Made by a program: the position numbers and the translations under genes
Notes under the pieces: generated by a model
Database searches by the model: none
What the model was told of the DNA's origin: nothing
What the model saw: only the letters and a program-made list of their open reading frames with translations
Assembly: GCA_013372965.1 (NCBI GenBank)
Contig: JABXIR010000120.1
Span: 1 to 9,137 of the forward strand
DNA from: Gammaproteobacteria bacterium
GTDB taxonomy: Bacteria; Pseudomonadota; Gammaproteobacteria; Pseudomonadales; DSM-25080
Reading direction: 5' to 3'
DNA length: 9,137 nucleotides
In this document: piece by piece, positions 1 to 5,903 of the stretch
Layout of the letters: each line of letters begins with the position of its first letter
How positions within the stretch are numbered: position 1 is the stretch's first letter

Positions 1-708
1 GCGGCTCGTGCTGCTGATACCTTGGTGTTTTCCGCGGATGTTCAAGGCGCCATTTTTAGCGCGGCTCCGGTTCAAGTTCAATTAACGCCTTTGTTTAACC
101 GTGCCGGTAATTACGGCCAATTTTTGTTACCGGCGATTTTGTTAGCCATCTGGCAAATTCTAATTGTCGTCACGACGGTAGTTCACCTTACCGAGAGATC
201 TCGAAATAACGTAACGTCAGAGGAGGGTTGGATTACCGAAGCTGATAGCTTTAGTTCGATTTGGCAACGCAGCCTCTCACTTTTCGTTTGGTTTTTTTTG
301 CAGGGTACGTTCGCAGCCTTGATACTTTATGGCATGCTGGGTTACCCATTCTTTGCCTCGATGGCATGGTTAATCCCTATCGCGGTACTTTTTATAATGG
401 CGTGTCAGGGCATTGCTATTTGCGTTTGTTTGATTGACGGTGAAGCCACTAAAGCGGTCAGTTTTGCTGGTGCATTAACCGCGCCAAGCTTTGCGTTTTT
501 AGGGGTCACCTTTCCGACATCGGATATGCCGAATTTAGCCACGTATTGGCGTGAGCTGTTGCCGGCGGCACACGGTTCGGAATTGTTTTTCTCGTTAGCG
601 AACTATGGTGTATGGAGTGATCGATTAGTCTATTCAGTACTGGCACTGCTATTGATGGTGCTCGCGACCGCGCCCATCTACTGGCTTAAGCGCGGGCGAA
701 CCCAATGA
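1..708 (+). CDS. ABC-2 type transporter permease, C-terminal part (5' end outside window)
   Basis: Membrane subunit of an ABC exporter. The frame is open from base 1 with no stop or credible start (TTG at 22 lies mid-domain without a ribosome site), so the gene begins upstream; 235 codons are visible. They hold about five hydrophobic segments: one starting near the NYGQFLLPA stretch, then SLSLFVWFFLQG, WLIPIAVLFIMA, the APSFAFLGVTFP segment, and a last one ending in a short basic tail (KRGRTQ). The NY-x-F-L-x-P start and the P-S-F-A-F-x-G-x-T-F-P followed by LLP are typical of ABC-2 permeases of the YhhJ/YbhS/YbhR kind, in which an N-terminal helix and a periplasmic domain precede this part. 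The stop overlaps the next permease start (ATGA), so the two are translationally coupled and probably form a heterodimer. The ATPase and an HlyD-type adaptor are expected upstream (inference). Substrate unknown. Confidence 0.85.
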   Translation, partial: AARAADTLVFSADVQGAIFSAAPVQVQLTPLFNRAGNYGQFLLPAILLAIWQILIVVTTVVHLTERSRNNVTSEEGWITEADSFSSIWQRSLSLFVWFFLQGTFAALILYGMLGYPFFASMAWLIPIAVLFIMACQGIAICVCLIDGEATKAVSFAGALTAPSFAFLGVTFPTSDMPNLATYWRELLPAAHGSELFFSLANYGVWSDRLVYSVLALLLMVLATAPIYWLKRGRTQ

Positions 709-1838
709 GTTTGTGGCGGCTAGTGAAGCAGGAACTGAGCGCACTGATGGCACATCCGAGTGCGCGAATCACCGTATTTCTTGGTGCATTAGGTTACGCT
801 CTGTTATATCCCTTGCCGTATGCCAACCAGCAACCGCACGATGTGATGCTTGGCGTTGTTGATCCTGATGCTTCATCTCTGTCGAGGCAGTTGATTCGAG
901 CATTAGATGCAACCCCCCAAATCGAGGTGCAAGGCGTTTATTCAGATCAGATGACCGCGCGGAAGGCGTTAGAAGAGCAGGTAATAAGAGGCATCTTAGT
1001 GCTTCCGCCAGATTTTGAGCAACGCTTAAAAAGCCATCAAGGAACCACCATTTCGTATGTGGGCGATGGCGCTTACTACCTGTTATACGCGACGCAAGCC
1101 GAGGGCGTGATGAATGCCGTGGGAGATTTAAATGAGACGCTAGCGTCGGAAATTCAATTAAGGCTAAACCCGCGCGCCGTGAGTCAGGACGTGCCAAGTT
1201 TCGAGTTGTCGATGATGAACGCCTTTAACACAGAGCTCGGTTATCGAAATTATGTGGTACCCGCGGTGTTTTTGTTAATCTTGCATCAACTTGCGCTGAT
1301 GGGTGTGGCGACGATGACTTGGACGCGCGGAGCCCAGACTCTTAAATTGTCGTGGTGGCGAGAAACCAGTGCGCGTGTTTTGGCATTCAGTGCCGTTTTC
1401 TTGCTACTTGCGCTTATCTACTTCGCGGTGATTGTGCCCGCGTACGAGATTCCAACACAGAGGCTGGGATGGCTTTCGGTATTCTATCTACTCACGTTTT
1501 TCTTACCCGTCATCTTATTAGGGCAGTGTATCGGCCGGTTTGTCGAGCATCCGCAACATGCCGTGGTGTTTGTGATACTGACGTCGATGCCGATCGTGTT
1601 CGCCGCGGGATTTATCTGGCCAAGCGCTTCGGTACCAAGTGGGTGGCTGTATTTAGTCAGTGTATTTCCGGCGACCCACGGTATTGGCGGCTGGCTGGCC
1701 GTTTATATTTACGGCGCAAGCTTGGACGATGTCAAAACCATCCTCGCAGGGCTTTTGTTACTGAGTCTGGCGTTTGGAGGGTTGGACTTTTGGCTACGAC
1801 GCCGCCTTCAGAGGCGGAGCCGAGCCAATGTTTGTTGA
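705..1838 (+). CDS. ABC-2 type transporter permease (second subunit)
   Basis: 377-aa inner-membrane permease of the ABC-2 family, full length for the group. Residues about 22-38 form an N-terminal helix. Residues about 45-175 are a soluble, presumably periplasmic domain that begins with a VMLGVVDPDASSLSRQL stretch, as in YhhJ/YbhR-type proteins. Then come about six helices (near 184-206, 223-245, 256-277, 286-305, 312-336, 344-362), introduced by the family-like ELGYRNYVVPAVF segment. The short tail is arginine-rich. The ATG overlaps the stop of the preceding permease by four bases, so both belong to one operon and probably form the two halves of one channel. The stop lies 2 bp from the end of the convergent regulator gene. 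Known members export drugs, dyes or cell-envelope material; nothing here identifies the cargo. Confidence 0.9.
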   Translation: MSLWRLVKQELSALMAHPSARITVFLGALGYALLYPLPYANQQPHDVMLGVVDPDASSLSRQLIRALDATPQIEVQGVYSDQMTARKALEEQVIRGILVLPPDFEQRLKSHQGTTISYVGDGAYYLLYATQAEGVMNAVGDLNETLASEIQLRLNPRAVSQDVPSFELSMMNAFNTELGYRNYVVPAVFLLILHQLALMGVATMTWTRGAQTLKLSWWRETSARVLAFSAVFLLLALIYFAVIVPAYEIPTQRLGWLSVFYLLTFFLPVILLGQCIGRFVEHPQHAVVFVILTSMPIVFAAGFIWPSASVPSGWLYLVSVFPATHGIGGWLAVYIYGASLDDVKTILAGLLLLSLAFGGLDFWLRRRLQRRSRANVC

Positions 1839-1840
1839 GT

Positions 1841-2617
1841 TTATAGCTTGCGTCCGAGTCGCTTCTCGATGATGTCTTTTTCCCATTCGGCACCGAACAC
1901 TCGGACGATACCAAAGGCGACCAAACCGTGACCAACCACTGCGATGGCCCACAGGCCAATCCAAGGCAAGAACGGGTTTTCGAGTGTTAGCGGCAGTAAG
2001 TCGCCGTTGATGGCCCAAACAATGATAAACAAAACAAAAACGGCAATGTTTTCATACCAACTACGTACCCGCTTTGCTTTTAAGATTGCAAGTCGCTGCT
2101 CGGGCGTCTGTGCCTTGAGAAACTCACGATCAAACTTGGCGTGGCACACCCATCCTTCGCGATTTTTGCGTTTTATGAAGGTTTGCAAGCCAAGTACGTC
2201 AAGAGCGTAAAGAACATGAACAACTAAAGCTCCGCACCAAAATATGAGTACGTTGGTAAGCTCCGGTCGCTCCATGGTTTGGCTAAACATTAATATCCCC
2301 AAGGGAATGAATACGCCAACGTGAGTTAGTAATGACTTAATGCCCTTAGCGTAGTCAAATGCGTCGCGCTCTTCTTGTTCGCGTTGGTCTTTTTGTGGTT
2401 CTGTCGGTAGATCGGTATTGGATGTTTCCATTGTAGTGTCCTCTTCTTGAAGTGTGTTCTGCGTAACTTCAAACACCGCGGCGAGAGCACGTTTCGTTTC
2501 AAGGCTCATCTTCTGTCCTTTCTCGACGCGCTGAATCGTTCGAACACTTAAGCCTGTCATCGCGGCTAATTCTTCTTGAGACCAACCGTGTTGCAGTCGT
2601 AATTTTCGAATAATCAT
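1841..2617 (-). CDS. Membrane-anchored XRE-family regulator with two 2TM units
   Basis: 258-aa protein. Residues 1-54 are a helix-turn-helix of the XRE/HTH_3 type: SQEELAAMTGLSVRTIQRVEKG at 13-34 holds the two DNA-contact helices. Residues 55-85 are an acidic, Gln/Thr-rich hydrophilic linker. Two units of the 2TM-domain kind follow: helices near 96-112 and 121-140, then 188-204 and 217-238, each pair flanked by charged stretches. The C-terminus (EKDIIEKRLGRKL) is charged and likely cytoplasmic. The ATG at 2617 is preceded by GAGGAC at suitable spacing. Expected role: a transcription factor held at the inner membrane, probably sensing envelope state or a membrane partner (inference). It is divergent from the M2 peptidase and convergent with the ABC permeases; the shared upstream region carries several candidate operators. 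The target genes are not proven. Confidence 0.85.
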   Translation of the reverse strand: MIIRKLRLQHGWSQEELAAMTGLSVRTIQRVEKGQKMSLETKRALAAVFEVTQNTLQEEDTTMETSNTDLPTEPQKDQREQEERDAFDYAKGIKSLLTHVGVFIPLGILMFSQTMERPELTNVLIFWCGALVVHVLYALDVLGLQTFIKRKNREGWVCHAKFDREFLKAQTPEQRLAILKAKRVRSWYENIAVFVLFIIVWAINGDLLPLTLENPFLPWIGLWAIAVVGHGLVAFGIVRVFGAEWEKDIIEKRLGRKL

Positions 2618-2662
2618 GTGCGTCCTCGCTTCGGGTGTTTAAGTGGAATCTACTTTGGCCCA

Positions 2663-2676
2663 ACACTCAAAAGTGT
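2663..2676. promoter_or_regulatory. Inverted repeat, candidate operator
   Basis: ACACT and AGTGT arms are separated by CAAA, giving a compact 14-bp dyad 46-59 bp upstream of the regulator's start codon. Size and position suit an XRE dimer acting on its own promoter. This is inference from symmetry only. Confidence 0.35.
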
Positions 2677-2689
2677 ACCACGACAGCCG

Positions 2690-2729
2690 CCTGACACGAC
2701 TACCTAAGTACCTGACATTTACCTGACAC
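2690..2729. repeat. Three CCTGACAY direct repeats at helical spacing
   Basis: CCTGACAC at 2690-2697, CCTGACAT at 2711-2718 and CCTGACAC at 2722-2729. Start-to-start distances of 21 and 11 bp are near two turns and one turn of B-DNA, so all copies face the same side of the helix. They lie in the divergent region between the regulator and the M2 peptidase gene, which suggests tandem binding of one regulator. A related TACCTAAGTA lies between copies one and two. Confidence 0.5.
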
Positions 2730-2748
2730 CCCCGAAGTATCGGGTGTT
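2726..2748. promoter_or_regulatory. Imperfect dyad containing a repeated TCGGGTGTT element
   Basis: ACACCC at 2726-2731 and GGGTGT at 2742-2747 form an inverted repeat around CCGAAGTATC, overlapping the last CCTGACAC copy. The right half, TCGGGTGTT (2740-2748), recurs exactly at 2631-2639, just upstream of the regulator's start on the other side of the region. This may be a second operator class; the function is unproven. Confidence 0.3.
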
Positions 2749-2852
2749 ATGGAGCGCTTGAGTACCATGAATGCGTATCCTTTAGCTGACAAATTGCCCG
2801 CGCTATGGCAAGTTATCTGAGGCATTAAATAATAACTACAGGAGAGCCGTGG

Positions 2853-4664
2853 ATGAAAACGACTCAATTTAAACGATTAACTTTAGTTGCAGCCGTAGGC
2901 GCTGCGATGACGGCCTGCTCGCCAGGTGACGCCCCTGAACCAGCACTTACGGCGGCCGACGCCGAAGCCTACGTTCAAGACGCCGAAGCGCGTATCGAAT
3001 CTTTATACGAATACGCGGCGAAGTCGTCGTGGATTGCACAAACCTATATCAACGAAGATTCACAATTCTTAGAAGCGCGGGCTAATGAACAGCTCAAGCT
3101 ACTGGGTATTGAGCTTGCCGCGGGTGCCGCTCGATTTAACGGCATGGATTTGCCTTACGACACACAGCGTAAGCTTAATCTGTTGCGTCTCGGGCTCACG
3201 CTGCCTGCACCGGTAAACCAGCCGGATTTGGCGGCTGAACTCGCATCAATCGAGAGTCGTCTGAACGGCATGTACGGTGCTGGTTACGATGCTGATGGCA
3301 ACCAACACGACCTGATTGCGCTCTCGAATACCCTAGCGGAGGCCAACGACCCCGACGCCATGCTTCAAGCATGGATCGATTGGCGCACGGTCTCACCGCA
3401 AATGAAAGACGACTATGTACGTTTAGTTGAGATCGCTAACCAAGGTGCTCGAGATCTCGGCTTTGCCGACGTGGGTGCGATGTGGCGTTCAAAATACGAT
3501 ATGGATGCCGACGCGTTCGGTGCCGAGATGGATCGCCTCTGGGAACAAGTGAACCCGCTCTACGAAGCACTTCACTGCCATGTGCGCTCGAACCTAAACG
3601 AACGCTATGGTGATGAGGTGGTATCTGATGAAGGGGCCATTCCCGCGCACTTGCTCGGTAATATGTGGGCTCAACAGTGGGGTAACATCTACGATCAAGT
3701 GGCACCCGAAGGCGGCGCTGGCATTAATGTGACTGAGCGATTAGTCGCCGAAAACTATACGCCTGTTAGCATGGTCGAGCAGGCCGAAAGCTTCTTTACG
3801 ACATTAGGTATTGAGGAACTCCCTGAGACTTTCTGGACCCGCTCGCAGTTTGTGAAACCTGAAGGTCGCGATACCGTGTGTCACGCTAGTGCGTGGGACT
3901 TCGATGCAGATGATTACCGCATCAAAATGTGCATTCAAGTGAACGGCGAAGACTTCCAAACCATCCACCATGAGCTTGGTCATAATTACTATCAGCGTGC
4001 GTACAACCTGGCTCAGCCGATGCTCTATCGTGGCAGTGCTAACGACGGCTTCCACGAAGCGTTAGGGGATACGGTGGCTCTGTCGATCACGCCAAGCTAC
4101 CTCAAGGACATTGGTTTAATCGATGAAGAGCCAGACGCTTCTGGCGATTTACCGTATCTGATGCGAATGGCATTAGATAAAGTGGCGTTCTTGCCGTTTG
4201 GCTTGCTTGTGGATAAGTGGCGCTGGCAAGTATTCAGTGGGGAGCTAACGCCTGAGACTTACAATGAGGGCTGGTGGAATCTGCGCGAGCAGTATCAAGG
4301 CGTTGCGGCACCTGTAGCGCGCGATGCTGACGCTTTTGATCCGGGCGCGAAGTACCACATTCCAGGTAATACGCCGTACTCACGTTATTTCTTAGCGCAC
4401 ATCCTTCAGTTCCAACTGCACCGCGACCTATGCGAAGCCTCAGGCTTTGAAGGTCCTCTGCACCGTTGCTCGATATACGGCAATGAAGAAGCGGGTCAGA
4501 AGTTGATTGAAATGATGGAAATGGGACAGAGTCGCCCTTGGCAAGAAGCGTTGGCGACCATATCTGAGTCGGGTGAAATGGATGCCTCTGCCGTCATCGA
4601 ATACTTCCAGCCGTTGAAAGACTGGTTAGATGAGCAGAATGAAGGCCGCAGTTGCGGTTGGTAA
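2853..4664 (+). CDS. Peptidase family M2 (ACE-like dipeptidyl carboxypeptidase), lipoprotein
   Basis: 603-aa zinc metallopeptidase that should release C-terminal dipeptides from peptides in the periplasm. Residues 1-21 form a lipoprotein signal ending MTA-C22, with Ser at +2 (outer-membrane sorting expected). The active site is complete: H372-HELGH with zinc ligands H373 and H377 and catalytic E374, then GFHEA with third ligand E402, inside the family block that continues LGDTVALS. Near the C-terminus, KYHIPGNTPYSRYF carries H502, Y509, R511 and Y512. These match human testis ACE H513, Y520, R522 (chloride/substrate contacts) and Y523 with a constant offset of 11. Length equals one ACE catalytic domain. 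GGAGAG six bases before the ATG fixes the start. It is a single-gene unit closed by a strong terminator and divergent from the XRE regulator. The physiological substrate is unknown; peptide scavenging is likely. Confidence 0.95.
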   Translation: MKTTQFKRLTLVAAVGAAMTACSPGDAPEPALTAADAEAYVQDAEARIESLYEYAAKSSWIAQTYINEDSQFLEARANEQLKLLGIELAAGAARFNGMDLPYDTQRKLNLLRLGLTLPAPVNQPDLAAELASIESRLNGMYGAGYDADGNQHDLIALSNTLAEANDPDAMLQAWIDWRTVSPQMKDDYVRLVEIANQGARDLGFADVGAMWRSKYDMDADAFGAEMDRLWEQVNPLYEALHCHVRSNLNERYGDEVVSDEGAIPAHLLGNMWAQQWGNIYDQVAPEGGAGINVTERLVAENYTPVSMVEQAESFFTTLGIEELPETFWTRSQFVKPEGRDTVCHASAWDFDADDYRIKMCIQVNGEDFQTIHHELGHNYYQRAYNLAQPMLYRGSANDGFHEALGDTVALSITPSYLKDIGLIDEEPDASGDLPYLMRMALDKVAFLPFGLLVDKWRWQVFSGELTPETYNEGWWNLREQYQGVAAPVARDADAFDPGAKYHIPGNTPYSRYFLAHILQFQLHRDLCEASGFEGPLHRCSIYGNEEAGQKLIEMMEMGQSRPWQEALATISESGEMDASAVIEYFQPLKDWLDEQNEGRSCGW

Positions 4665-4676
4665 AGGCTCGAAGCG

Positions 4677-4710
4677 AAAGCGCGATCATGATTGATCGCG
4701 CTTTTTTTTT
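4677..4710 (+). terminator. Strong intrinsic terminator of the M2 peptidase gene
   Basis: A 12-bp perfect stem (AAAGCGCGATCA at 4677-4688, complement at 4693-4704) with a TGAT loop runs into nine T residues (4702-4710), starting 12 bases after the stop. On the minus strand only three T follow the stem, so it serves the convergent methyltransferase gene weakly at best. Confidence 0.93.
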
Positions 4711-4741
4711 GGATATTGGAAGATAGAAATACGTTGAGTTC

Positions 4742-5461
4742 TCAAGATGCCAGCTGAAAAATTGAGATGTTTAACGCCGAAGCTAAATTTAGTGATTCGA
4801 TGGCACCACAACCCTCGATCGTATATGCGCTGGCATGAGTGAGTGTTGTGATGTCGTTGGGAATACCACGTGCCTCATTGCCAAACACATAACAACGGTG
4901 ATCTTTAAATTGTGGTTGCGTGATACTAGTGCCATTAATGTCGAGATACGCCAGGGAGTCGAACTGTGACAATGCCGATAATGGCACATTGATCGACAGG
5001 GGCACGTGGAATAGCGCGCCCATGCTAGCGCGAACCACCTTCATATTGAACGGATCGACACTATTAGGACTTAGCGCCAGATGAAAGCCGCCGAACCATG
5101 CCAATGTGCGTAAAATCGTGCCTAAGTTCCCTGGGTCTTGCGGCTCGTAGAGGTAAACGGTTTTCAGCTTCGACGATGGATTCGGTAAGTCGATGTTAGC
5201 CGGCATCGGAACGCGCGCGACAATCCCTTGAGGTGAAGGCGTGTCCGAGAGCTGCGCCATCCGCTTCTCGCTGACGAGTGTTTTCTTAAATCGAGTCTGC
5301 CAGGATTCGAACGATTCGGTCACGTATATTTCAACGGCCGATGACGGTTGTATTTGACTGCGCTCGAGTTCGAGCAACAGGTGCTCGCCCTCAATGAGGT
5401 AAGAACCTAGTGATTGGCGGTACTTTTTTTGATGAAGTTTTTTAACGTCGTCGAGTTTCAT
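4742..5461 (-). CDS. TrmH/SpoU-family RNA 2'-O-methyltransferase
   Basis: 239 aa from the preferred ATG. It methylates a ribose 2'-OH in rRNA or tRNA using S-adenosylmethionine. The N-terminal substrate-binding domain holds KKLHQKKYRQSLGSYLIEGE (positions 7-26), typical of the TsnR/YsgA-like branch rather than RlmB. The C-terminal SPOUT knot shows all three motifs: NLGTILRT (N112, catalytic-type R118), the SAM-loop VFGNEARGIP (E196) and IESLNLASALNISIF (S223-L-N225). The frame continues upstream to a GTG at 5509, but a TATACT -10-like element (5490-5495 on this strand) lies inside that extension and the family-like sequence begins right after ATG 5461, so the shorter start is preferred. Neither start has a clear ribosome site. 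The target nucleotide cannot be told from sequence. It ends 31 bp from the peptidase terminator. Confidence 0.9.
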   Translation of the reverse strand: MKLDDVKKLHQKKYRQSLGSYLIEGEHLLLELERSQIQPSSAVEIYVTESFESWQTRFKKTLVSEKRMAQLSDTPSPQGIVARVPMPANIDLPNPSSKLKTVYLYEPQDPGNLGTILRTLAWFGGFHLALSPNSVDPFNMKVVRASMGALFHVPLSINVPLSALSQFDSLAYLDINGTSITQPQFKDHRCYVFGNEARGIPNDITTLTHASAYTIEGCGAIESLNLASALNISIFQLAS

Positions 5462-5489
5462 GGTGAAATGCGTCGGTTGAGATAGGTCG

Positions 5490-5495
5490 AGTATA
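5490..5495 (-). promoter_or_regulatory. Candidate -10 box for the RNA methyltransferase
   Basis: TATACT on the minus strand, about 29 bases before ATG 5461, would start transcription near 5483. No convincing -35 hexamer sits 16-18 bp upstream. The element supports the shorter protein start. Confidence 0.35.
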
Positions 5496-5529
5496 ACACG
5501 CTTCCTCACAGCTACGTGTTATGAGCAAA

Positions 5530-5561
5530 CAAACAACGCTGTTTGATACCTAAATGATACC
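5530..5561. repeat. Inverted repeat followed by a GATACC tandem pair
   Basis: CAAACA (5530-5535) and TGTTTG (5540-5545) flank ACGC. The last G begins GATACC (5545-5550), which recurs at 5556-5561, 11 bp or one helical turn later. It lies between two divergent genes, so it is not a terminator for either; a regulator site is possible. Confidence 0.3.
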
Positions 5562-5577
5562 ATTGCCCAATAAATAG

Positions 5578-5622
5578 TTGACTAATCTTTTTTTTTTCAG
5601 GGTACGCTATATTATCGATAAT
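5578..5622 (+). promoter_or_regulatory. Probable promoter region with T10 tract and 12-bp palindrome
   Basis: TTGACT (5578-5583) resembles a -35 box. A run of ten T (5588-5597) follows, then TATATT (5608-5613) as the best -10 look-alike. The TTGACT-to-TATATT spacing of 24 bp is too long for sigma-70, so the exact pairing is uncertain. The perfect palindrome ATTATCGATAAT (5611-5622) overlaps the -10/start area and suits an operator. It sits directly upstream of the secreted-peptide gene. Confidence 0.4.
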
Positions 5623-5638
5623 GACAGAGGGTTGGTTT

Positions 5639-5860
5639 ATGAAGAAGATCCGGTTAACTGGTGTAATCGCGCTTATATTGTTAGGTTGGATTTCAATCGC
5701 AAAGGTTGGTCACGCATTCCATATTAGTGAAACCACTTGTACCAATAGCTGTGTCATTACGCAGGAGAACGGGGTTATTACTATTCGTGATTGCTGTGGC
5801 GGACAAGTTCGTACCGTATTCTTCCCGCATTTGAATGAGGAGGCCCCTTCCGACCCATAG
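5639..5860 (+). CDS. Small secreted four-cysteine peptide, unknown function
   Basis: I do not recognise a family. The frame opens at ATG 5621, but AGAGGG (5626-5631) seven bases before ATG 5639 marks the latter as the start, giving 73 aa. Residues 1-26 form a clear Sec signal: basic MKKIR, hydrophobic core VIALILLGWISIA, and a G-H-A cleavage site before F27. The mature part is about 47 aa with four cysteines (C34, C38, C52, C53: a C-x3-C and a CC-GG turn), so two disulfides are possible in the periplasm or outside. The tail is acidic and proline-containing (NEEAPSDP). It is followed after 43 bp by a membrane-anchored protein that also has paired cysteines, probably co-transcribed. Possible roles include a folded periplasmic factor, a signal or a toxin-like peptide; nothing in the sequence decides between them. 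Confidence 0.7.
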   Translation: MKKIRLTGVIALILLGWISIAKVGHAFHISETTCTNSCVITQENGVITIRDCCGGQVRTVFFPHLNEEAPSDP

Positions 5861-5866
5861 GTTATT

Positions 5867-5873
5867 AGGAGGG
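5867..5873 (+). promoter_or_regulatory. Strong Shine-Dalgarno-like AGGAGGG without a start codon
   Basis: AGGAGGG lies just after the stop of the peptide gene, but no ATG, GTG or TTG occurs at normal spacing. The next gene uses AGGA at 5892-5895. It may be a ribosome standby site or a relic. Confidence 0.3.
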
Positions 5874-5903
5874 ATCTTTTATAACTTACTTAGGAAAAGT
5901 AAC

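Noticed and set aside
769..1197. 142-aa open frame on the minus strand inside the second permease
   Set aside because: It is antisense to a clear ABC-2 permease, is rich in Arg/Pro/His as expected for an antisense frame, and shows no domain.
1802..1817. CCGCCT/AGGCGG hairpin near the convergent gene ends
   Set aside because: A 6-bp stem inside the permease coding sequence with no T tract on either strand; not supported as a terminator.
1352..1846. 164-aa plus-strand frame overlapping the second permease
   Set aside because: Arg/Cys-rich shadow of the permease in another frame, with no ribosome site or recognisable motif.
1944..2210. 88-aa frame antisense to the XRE regulator
   Set aside because: Overlaps a well-supported gene; composition and lack of motifs indicate a shadow.
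3196..4055. Several 66-89-aa minus-strand frames within the M2 peptidase gene
   Set aside because: All lie antisense to a highly conserved enzyme and have no credible starts or domains.
5588..5597. T10 tract as terminator of an upstream plus-strand transcript
   Set aside because: No GC-rich stem directly precedes it and no plus-strand gene ends nearby; the CAAACA/TGTTTG dyad is over 40 bp away.
5835..5903. 23-codon N-terminal extension of the 227-aa protein
   Set aside because: It overlaps the secreted-peptide gene, has no ribosome site, and would place a charged stretch before the signal/anchor helix; AGGA before ATG 5904 explains the start better.
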